Assembly (NCBI GenBank): GCA_020747015.1
Contig: JAGTJM010000046.1
Coordinates: forward strand, 62,001-126,000
Length of the DNA stretch: 64,000 nt
Direction of reading: 5' to 3'
DNA from: Pyrenochaeta sp. MPI-SDFR-AT-0127
Taxonomy: Eukaryota > Ascomycota > Dothideomycetes > Pleosporales > Cucurbitariaceae
The position numbers and the translations under genes were made by a program. The notes below the pieces were generated by a model. That model was not told the DNA's origin. It worked only from the letters and a program-made list of their open reading frames with translations, and searched no databases. This document shows, piece by piece, positions 56,210-64,000 of this stretch (position 1 is the stretch's first letter; every line of letters begins with the position of its first letter).

Positions 56210-58826
56210 TTGGCTGGCAGCGAGGTTGGAGAGGTAAAATGTGTTGCTGGGATTGCAGTAAATGCGATAGAGAGTAAAATTGGGGACTTTTGGAAGGGAT
56301 ATATTATTTGCATCTGCTTTTTTTTTCTTCATTTAGTGACTTAATGATAAGAAATAGAATAGTTTGCTTCAATCAAAAATGGTACTGTGTCAGATCTTAA
56401 CAGTAGTCTTAGGGTCGTGCACAACTAAAGATGCTCGGACCGCAGCTCGAAACGTTGGGAACTTGGATTTACTGGGGTAATGGGTTCCGATTTTGGAGCA
56501 TGCTGGGTCTAGGCGCTGCCTATGAACTTACGTTCTCGCCTTCGTTAGTGTCGACAAGGACCTGCATTTCTGTGGCCCTGGAAGACCCCTAATGACGACG
56601 TTAGTGGTGGCGCTTTCCACTACGATTATCCTTGAATGCCCAACCGAAACGGCAACAAGGCTTGCAGACAGAGAGAGTGTCACGAGATTTTCGATTAACT
56701 TGCTTCAAGTCGAGGCTGGCGTTCCTGACTCCAGAGGGTTGTTGTGCATCTCGCCTGAAACCGAGTTAACACCGTGAGTGGATCGAAGCCGTAGATCATC
56801 AAAGTGATCAAACAAGACGTCTTGGTTGCGTGCACGCCTTGCCTCCGAAACAAGAGGGAAACAAAATCTCTTGCCACGCTATCGTACAGGGATACAGACA
56901 TGACTCTCAGTTTATACGTTCTCAGTTCCCAGACAGGCAAAGCAATAAAGCCAGAGCGAGTATTTTATAACCACTATGTATGCCCATTGATTCCACTATC
57001 TGCACACCATCTTTTCGAGAAGAGTTTAAAAATACGCATAACTTCCAATGACCTGCAGCATTCCCGGATTACCGCCACTAGCAAGCAAGCAAAGCCGGAC
57101 CCCGCCCTTAACAACATAGCTCAGCTCTCTCACGGAAACTTTCTTTCGCGCATCGAAAGAGCCTCCAGGTACTTGAGAAACAGCCACCGATATTTAACTT
57201 CTGCCCATTATCCGCGTAGTGGGCCGTGCGTCAAGCCACAAAGCATCAGCATCGTGACAACAACTCGCACGCGCAGCGCTACCTAAGCACTGGACCTGCC
57301 CATATTAGCGTCCGATGAATGCTGTCGGAGATACTTAATCAATTTAAAACATTGATCATTCGAAAGTGAATTGCAAAGTGGCGAGGAACGTGAGGATTAA
57401 GGAGCTGGAGTTGAACTCGAGTCATGGAACACGAGGGGGATCAACGGTATGTCCAGTACCAGAACAAGTCGGTTCAGGAGAGCGTCAAAAAACCGGTGGG
57501 TATATTGGGCGTGGCTGCAGTGTGCCTGTGTGTGTGCGTTCTTTGCCATGTGCGCCATCTGAAGCGTTCCAATAAGATCTTAGAAGCACCTCGTGTAGGG
57601 CGTCCAGCTGCCGGCAGGTAGACATTTCAAGCAAGCGAGATGAGGCCTAGTTCTGGGTTACGAAAGACATACTAGAGTCGTAGCAAGGCAACGGCGTTGT
57701 CGCGAAGCCACTGAGAACCTTGCCTTTGTCGACATGGCTCAGCATCGGGAGGGGCATGTTGATATCATTTGTGGGCGGAAGAAGTATTATCTAGCTCAGA
57801 CGCAAATGCACAATCATCACATCAAGTGACTTATAGGAGACAACATATAGATTGAAGCATGCAACCGAGGAGTGGCGAGCTAGAGCTCACTTGTGCTTAG
57901 GTTCCTCATAGTCTCTGTCTAGGGCCCGTTCCAAATCGATCCTGGACTGACCTGAAACAAGCACACCAAAGTTCCATCGGGGCATTGAGGCCGCGTTAAG
58001 GTTGCTTGAAGCTGTACTGGTGCTTCTCCTGAACAAGAAGGACGGGATGCACGCCGAGGTTCTGGCGACTTGGTCGCAGGTTTGGGGTTGAGGAATGCTG
58101 CACGGAAATAACAACACCTTGCCGATCTCCACCTGTTGAGACGTTTGTCGACTCGCCTCGTGGCCATCCCAGCCTCTTCCCGCTCGAGTAAAGGGACTGC
58201 GCCTTACTGTGTTGGAGAAGATGTGCTGCTTGGGGCCCGAAGATCAACCTTGTCAGCCCGGCAAGGCATCTGAAGCAAACCCCGGCCGCTATCGCCCACG
58301 TGCACATGTGTTGCAGAAAATCTCCCGAGAGTACGCTTTGAACTGGTGTTGCTGCTCGGAGCGCTTCCGTATCGCACCGTTCGTCCGTCAGACCTGCCAT
58401 GCAGTGCCATGCAGGCTTTCATGCCTAAAAAGGAACATGTCGCCCGCCACCCCGCTGCGCCATATGCAAATCGCACGCAACGATAGGCTATGCGCGGCGG
58501 ATGTCCTTCACTTTCGTCTCCCGCGCTCGTCGAGCCCTCGAGTCGAGAAAAGTCGACGGTGCAGCGTCAAATCAGCCACAGACCCACCTCGGCACGCTCA
58601 CTCAATGGTCTGATTGGCTCAAAGACCCATTACCCAACTAGCTGTGACACGCTTCGCATTCCAGTTTGAGAGGCCATGGATAGAGTTCGAGGAGTTGGCT
58701 TCTAGTTTGCGGCAAAGAAGGGTCTTCGCCGGCCAGGTTCCATTTAACATGCCTGATACTGCCCCTTGCAGACCTGATCGTGACATGTTTTTGGAGCCTT
58801 TCGACTGAGGGGAATCCTTCGCAATC
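56210..58826. other. Intergenic, 2.6 kb, no supported gene
   Basis: Frames of up to 160 codons occur (56804-57286, 58209-58613, 57996-58400 minus) but none has domain motifs, signal peptide or splice partners. The right end should carry the CFEM-receptor promoter. Confidence 0.45.
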
Positions 58827-60631
58827 ATGGGTGTTTGCGCGCTCATCACGGTCGTTTTGTACTTTTTGACTTTCGTTCAGGCTTTTGATGTTGGATCGAG
58901 CTTGGAGTCCAGGGAGCTGGGTCTCGCGGACATACCAGCATGCGGCGTAGGTTCAGGTGCAACTGGGGCAGGGGATGGAATCTGACAGCTCTCCAGATCG
59001 TATGCATGCTCTCCAAAGTACCAGCAACCGGCTGTGCGTTAGACGACCTTGACTGCGTTTGCAACAATAAAGATCTTGGGCATACGCTCGCAGCGTGCAT
59101 GCTCGCCAATTGTACCATGACAGACACCCAAGCAACAGTCCGGGTGCAGGCGGATCTGTGCAACCTATCCGATAAGTCGAAACGCAAAGATGTCTACATT
59201 TATACCGGCATCTCGTACTCAATTGCATTCATCTCTGTCACCATGCGAGTTGCGGGCAAATTGGTATCGAAACGTCTAGCCTTGGATGACTACATCGTTG
59301 TGGTAGCTTTTCTGTTAACCGGAGTCCCTCTCGGATGCATTATTAGCAGTATGTACCTTCCAACACCTCTCTAACGTGACTGACGGCTAATGAAAGATAG
59401 TGACCAAGAGTGGTTTTGGTGAACACTTGTGGAATCTCCAAGAGGGCAAACTTCTTCGAATCCTCCTTAACTGTGAGCTCAGCACCTCCATTCCACCTTT
59501 TTTTTTGGCACTGACACATTCGCAGTCTATATCTCGTGGTCTACCTACATTGTCATTCTCGGCATGATCAAGGTCTCCCTCATTCTGTTCTATCTGCAGA
59601 TCTTCAAAACGCGTCGGTTTGCCATGATTGCGAAGGTCGTCCTCGGCTACATCGTAATCAACAGCGCGATTATATTCCTGATGACGATTTTCATCTGCAC
59701 ACCCGTTGATTCGTTTTGGAACAGAGATATAAAGGGCAAATGCATGAACCAGGAAGCACTGGCTCTAGCAAACTCAGGAAGTGCGATATTGCAAGATCTG
59801 ATCTTATTGATCTTACCGATGGTCTTTATCAAGAACTTGCAAATGAAGAGATATAGGAAGATTGCCGTGGGTTTTATGTTCTCGATTGGATCGTTTGGAT
59901 GCATTGCGACCATCGTTCGGCTGCATACGCTTCTTATCTTCAAGGTTTCGATCGACCCTACGTGGGACTACGTGCCTGTCACCGTCTGGACCGAGTTAGA
60001 GCTTGCAGCAAGCTTTGCTTGCGTTTCGCTGCCGTCGATACGCGTCCTTCTCGTGAGGGTCATGCCTACCCGCGTCAAGGAAATGTTTTCGCATATTACA
60101 CACCCATCAAGCAAAGACAGTTCAGCGCAAAAGCAGCAGAAGCCATTGCCGCCACTGCCGCCGCCATCAAGACAGTGGAAGAAGCCGAGTTCGTGGATTA
60201 ATATTACGCTGGATGTCGATGAGAATAAAACGACAGCAGAATCAAGAAAGGGCTTCATGCGCGGGTTCTTGCCGGGACACTCCGTCCCATCTCCCTTTTC
60301 CTCGCATTCGCGCGATGGATCTCGGAGGTTGCATTCCGCAATGAGCAACTACAGCGAGTCCGGCGTTGCTAGTACGCGACCTCCATATCGTGAACCATCG
60401 GAATCGAAGGACCAGCCGATCGAACTATCGCCAGTGTTGACGTCACCGGCAGAAAAACTTGCTCATCTATCAAAGAAGAGTAGTGAGAGTTCGGAAGATA
60501 TAACAGCGCTACCGAAGATTGGGTGTCTACCAGAACGCAACTTTTCGGACCTTGATCTGACAAGACATGGCCGGAAACCAGAGCGAAAATGGAGCAGAGA
60601 TGAAAGGCACAGCATGGGAAGCTGGGTATAA
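58827..60631 (+). CDS. CFEM-domain seven-span receptor (Pth11 type)
   Basis: Exons 58827-58946, 58997-59348, 59401-59472 and 59526-60631 join to 549 residues. A signal peptide (MGVCALITVVLYFLTFVQA) precedes a CFEM domain with eight cysteines: IPACG|IVC, TGC, LDCVC, AAC, ANC and DLC. The rhodopsin-like seven-span domain follows, beginning DVYIYTGISYSIAFISVTMR and continuing through ALDDYIVVVAFLLTG, SWSTYIVILGMIKVSLILFY and the ATIVRLHTL segment. The C-terminal tail is about 190 residues, Ser/Pro-rich with a polyproline run (PLPPLPPPS). In plant pathogens such receptors sense surface cues and signal through G proteins; ligand unknown here. The CFEM domain may bind heme or be structural. Confidence 0.9.
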
Positions 60632-60646
60632 TATAATATAATATAA
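60627..60646 (+). repeat. (TATAA)n microsatellite over the stop codon
   Basis: Four copies of TATAA-type units begin in the last codon and stop (TAA at 60629-60631) of the receptor gene. They may also supply its polyadenylation signal. Confidence 0.7.
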
Positions 60647-60758
60647 ATGAGTAAATAAATGAAAATGATAATGCCATGCCACAACGCTTCACGAAACCTT
60701 TTGGTCGAATACTATCTTTGTAACAGAATGAAATGTCCCAAAGCATGATCAATCACGT

Positions 60759-61458
60759 CTAGGTCGCCGCAGAAATGGCCGTCTTAGCATCCTTTGCCTG
60801 CTTATCCACCCTCACCCAAGCCACACCCAAGGCAAGCAGAATATCCATGCCAGGCGCTACATGGACAAGATCAAGCCGATTTACATGCGACCATTGCTCG
60901 TGACGAGACATGGTAGCTACAGGATTACCGTTCATCAGGATACCCTTGTCCTGGTTGTTTACTTTGTTCTGGATTTGGAAGTTGTGGGAGGAGAGGGAGG
61001 GGTCGTTGATAGTCAGGTCTGGAGTTTTGTAAGATGAGTAGATCACAGAAGAGGGTATAGGTTAAAACCTAGATTCAAGGAGGATGAGGAGGAGGCGACG
61101 TACTGTAGTCAGTGCCTCTGAGGCCAGTGTGAAGTTTGAGATACCAGACTTCGTTTCCATCACCGCGCATACCATGGTATTCCGTCCCTCGTCCACTCCA
61201 GGGATGAGTTTCTTTTACGATGCGCATGACTTCCGTTCCGTCCATCGTCCTGAAGCTGATTTCTTTCCGTTTGTCCTCCTTGATTTCAAGGAATGGGCTG
61301 CCGGCTTCTCCAGTCGGTGTGGAAAACGAGATGAGAGCCAGTGCTTTGTTGTACATAATATCGCGCCCTTTTATGAGAAAGGTCTCTGGCTTGGTGGCCG
61401 TGAATCCGGGGAATACAGGCAAACCGGGTTGCGGAAGGGGGGCGAGATTGTGTGCCAT
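60759..61458 (-). CDS. Tubby/LURP-one-like protein
   Basis: Exons 61458-61104 and 61018-60759 join (donor GTACGT, phase 1) to 204 residues starting MAHNLAPLPQPGLPVFPGF. The chain is a run of beta-strand-like segments: PETFLIKGRDIMYNKALALI, SPFLEIKEDKRKEISFRTMDG, NEVWYLKLHTG, NFQIQNKVNNQDKGILMNGN and a hydrophobic helix near the end (VHVAPGMDILLALGVAWVRV). This matches the LURP-one-related/Tubby C-terminal architecture, including the central hydrophobic helix (pattern DxxLxLxxxVxxD). Such proteins may bind membrane phosphoinositides; function in fungi is not known. Confidence 0.75.
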
Positions 61459-62374
61459 GGTCTTGGTGTTGGCCGTGTGGGAAATTTTGATATAGGTGAT
61501 GATTTGCACTTGAGCGATATTTTCTTGAAGAAACTTGGGTATGCGATTTGAAAGGGAGCATAACATATAAATACTGGACCCTGAGCAAATGCATCGTACA
61601 GCTCCTGCGGATAAAACGTCATGAGGCTGACAGCCATCTGCTGTCAGCGGAAGCTACAGGCGCCAAAATTTCACCTATTGCATTTCTGACCAATTGCATC
61701 GCGCGATGCCTCGAGGCTGTGAACCCTTGGGTGAGATTGAGACTCGTATGATCTAACCTAATGTAGTCGATTTTTTGGCCAAGTCATGCATTTCTTCGTG
61801 CGCTGAGGCGGAGTCAGATCGCCGTTCAGTGAGTGGGTCCACACGTTGCGTGGCTGAGATCCCCCAACCAGTACCGTGGCGTCGGTTTTCAGTTACCGTA
61901 TGCAAGTGCACGTTGTGGAATACGCGACGTTACACGAATAGACTCACTAGGCTACTAGATACTATCATTGTCTTGGTCGTATATATATTTTATCACTTGG
62001 GACTCTTCAGAGGCACGCTCGATTTGAGTCAGCTATCATTAACCCTCGTGGAACCTCGTCATTATCAGAACATGTATTGGAGACATGTATTTCACTCTAT
62101 TGGTCTGCCACGGTCTTGATTACTGATATGCAGATAGCTCATCGAGGGTCCATTCCTCGAACGTAGTGAGGGTAGGACAGTTTGCATTATGTAATTTTGA
62201 GAGCAAACAATTGCTAGCATCTACGGATCCAATGCGCCTCGTAAACCGCCGTTTCGTATGCAGTCATCTCTATGTGTTCATTAAGTAGGTGAGTAATTTC
62301 GCAGAAAGCAAGATATTGCCTAAAGGGTGGCTTGAAATTTACTTCTATGCCATAGAAAGCCTGAGTTTAGGGGA
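61459..62374. other. Intergenic
   Basis: No gene seen. Contains the promoter of the Tubby/LURP-one-like gene and the 3' end of the permease. Confidence 0.5.
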
Positions 62375-64000
62375 TTACTCATAGCGAATCACCGGCATCT
62401 TAAATGTCTTGCTCGCGCGAGCAAACCAATGTCCCAATGCGCCAAGTACAACAGCTCCGAAAATTGGTCCCGCATAATTCATGTTGTCCTTTGTGACCGG
62501 TAAAATCTGTGGGAATGGCATCCAAAGCACCACATACACCAAGTAAAGGAGCGCGGCTATGTTGACTGGTACACCTATTGCGCCCATCTTGAAAGGTCCG
62601 TAGGGTGGAGGTGGGCCACGGAGCTTGCGGAGCAGGATGAATAGAATGGGAAAGAAGTATGAGATATGGAGGGCAAGGGCTTGCAGGGATATGAGTGCGT
62701 TAAAGGCGGTGGCGCTGGCGATGTAAATTAGGGAAAGGCAGGTTACAATTGATCCGACCAGGAGGAGAGCGTTCACAGGGAGTTTTAGCGTAGGGTGAAC
62801 CTACATGCTGTCAGCTAGTACAGGGACTAATGAAGATTACATAACTCACATAAGCGAAAAACTTTGAAAAAGGCAAGCCATTGTCGCGAGCGAAGACCCA
62901 TACCAGGCGCGAGACAGAAGCAAAGATATTGAATAGTGCGAAGAAGAAGATCACGGCGATGAGTGAGGTGAGAGCATTGGCTGCAACCTTAGAGCCGGTA
63001 ATCCCATGGAAGATCCAGAGTAGTGGTAGCGGCGTTGCGACAACATCTTCAAGTGGACCCATGTAGAAGAGCAAGATGGTGGCAAAGACGATCAACATGG
63101 CCGAGTTGACAGTACATGTCAGAATAATGCTTCGAGGCACACGAGTGCGGACCTTCTTCACTTCATCACCTGCACAACGTTAGCAGCTACGTTAACCACC
63201 CGCTTTTCCGGGGCAACATACACATATGCAGTACACTGTCCGCTCCAGTGACGGAGAATGTCATACTCAATAGACCAAGACCCCAAGATACGCCCTTGTT
63301 GTTCCATCCAGACTCTTCCCAGACCAACGTCTTGAAGACAAAGTTGGGATCACTGCGAGGTCCAAAAACAATGAATACGACGATAACGACGATAAAAAGG
63401 CAGATGTGGAGGATGCCACCGGTCATCTCAAAGGCGTCGAGGAGCTTCCGGAACCAGAGGTTGAATGTGAAGGGAACGATCATGATTGCGATCATGATCA
63501 AGCTCGTGTGCCAGCGCTCCGGTACGTAGTTCTCATTGTTGAATATGGCGAGAGAGGTGATCATGTTGGCAAGGATAGATGGCGGGCCGCTGCAAGCGAA
63601 GCACCACGCACCCACAGTGATCCATCCTGTTCACAATGTCAGCGATGAATAGAACAAGTAATGCTGTGTGGGCGAGTGCTTACCCTGTAGAAGACCCCAG
63701 AAACGTGGAGCAGCAGGAGCAAGATTGGCCGACCAACGGTACTGCGCACCAACTGTTGGGTCACTGTCCACCAGTTAGACTTGCTATACGAGAGTATGCT
63801 TAGGAAGACTCACATGGAGGCTAACTCAGCGAGAGAAAAGCCGACGACGCAGGCACCAAAGCCAGCCAGGAAAGAGCCGTAAAATATGGACGCAGGACCG
63901 CCATTGGTCAGCGCGAACTGGAAGGTGACGGCAAACGACTCCCATGAAGCGAGAATAATCACTCCGAAGTTCACAACGGCTGCTAGGTTGATATATCGCT
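62375..64000 (-). CDS. APC-superfamily permease (amino acid/GABA/choline type), 5' end outside window
   Basis: Visible exons from the 5' side: 64000-63814 (partial), 63763-63684, 63626-63222, 63169-62850 and 62800-62375, all joined in phase. The protein has about ten hydrophobic spans in view. Characteristic strings include NFGVIILASWESFAVTFQFA, ALTNGGPASIFYGSFLAG, GFSLAELASI|DPTVGAQYRW, MTFSVTGADSVLHMC|DEVK, KVRTRVPRSIILTCTVNSAM and FARDNGLPFSKFFAY. The E-L-A-S then G-Q-Y-x-W and G-A-D-x-x-x-H-M motifs mark the fungal amino acid/choline (BAT/HNM1-like) branch. It is a plasma- or organelle-membrane importer of small amines or amino acids; the exact substrate is not readable from sequence. Confidence 0.9.

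Noticed and set aside
55859..56332. 157-codon minus-strand frame
   Set aside because: It is antisense to the Cys-rich 58-residue frame and has no features of its own.
56804..57286. 160-codon frame with a C-x2-C near its start that recalls a Zn2Cys6 finger
   Set aside because: The remaining four cysteines of the cluster are absent and the rest shows no regulator features.
57424..57621. 65-codon frame with one hydrophobic stretch (CLCVCVLCH)
   Set aside because: Isolated, overlapping another equally open frame; no supporting evidence.

Overview
The window is nuclear DNA from a filamentous ascomycete, most likely a Dothideomycete and possibly Pleosporales. The class is inferred from gene content and style, not from a search. 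Protein genes are split by short introns (mostly 44-90 bp) with GT donors (GTAAGT, GTATGT, GTGAGT), CTAAC-like branch sites and (C/T)AG acceptors. Typical filamentous-fungal families are present: a HET-domain protein, a CFEM receptor of the Pth11 type, a GH71 alpha-1,3-glucanase, an F-box-like protein with an LPxEIR motif, and a dispersed single 5S rRNA gene. There are no operons. Gene models below were built by joining reading frames at splice sites that keep phase; exon positions are in the entries.

Region 1 (1-7.3 kb): a 5'-truncated single-pass membrane protein, a Tubby-like hypothetical, a 5S-like relic, a broken SRPK-type kinase, and a bZIP factor divergent from a chromate transporter. 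Region 2 (7.3-20.5 kb) is gene-sparse. It holds AT-rich relics, a short secreted precursor with Kex2 sites, one 5S rRNA gene, an AIM9-type mitochondrial phosphotransferase-fold protein, a HET protein, a P450 relic and an EthD protein. Region 3 (20.5-26.6 kb) has a cytosolic GH31 alpha-xylosidase followed on the same strand by an MFS sugar transporter, plausibly a pair for uptake and cleavage of xyloglucan-derived oligosaccharides, then an F-box-like protein.

Region 4 (27-38.2 kb) is a dense block on the minus strand: a small hypothetical, the vacuolar TRP channel YVC1, eIF2-alpha, a GPI-type Ser/Thr-rich protein, and a 1121-residue multi-PH protein of the Spo71 type. Region 5 (40-48.4 kb) has two tandem paralogous small membrane proteins with matching exon structure, a 712-residue hypothetical, an HbpS/GlcG-like protein and the secreted GH71 enzyme. 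Region 6 (49-64 kb) has a possible small secreted protein, an MME1-type mitochondrial carrier divergent from a SAP-like membrane protein, an ankyrin/MYND protein, a 58-residue Cys-rich protein, the CFEM-receptor, a Tubby/LURP-one-like protein and a 5'-truncated APC-superfamily permease.

Housekeeping genes (eIF2-alpha, YVC1, MME1, AIM9, Spo71) are intact and compact. The accessory content (broken kinase, broken P450, 5S relic, AT-rich stretches, small secreted peptides) clusters in the sparse 2-5 kb and 7-20 kb intervals. The least explained items are the Kex2-type precursor near 10.7 kb, the tandem membrane paralogs near 40-42 kb and the 58-residue Cys-rich protein at 56.0 kb. No complete gene cluster for a new system is evident.
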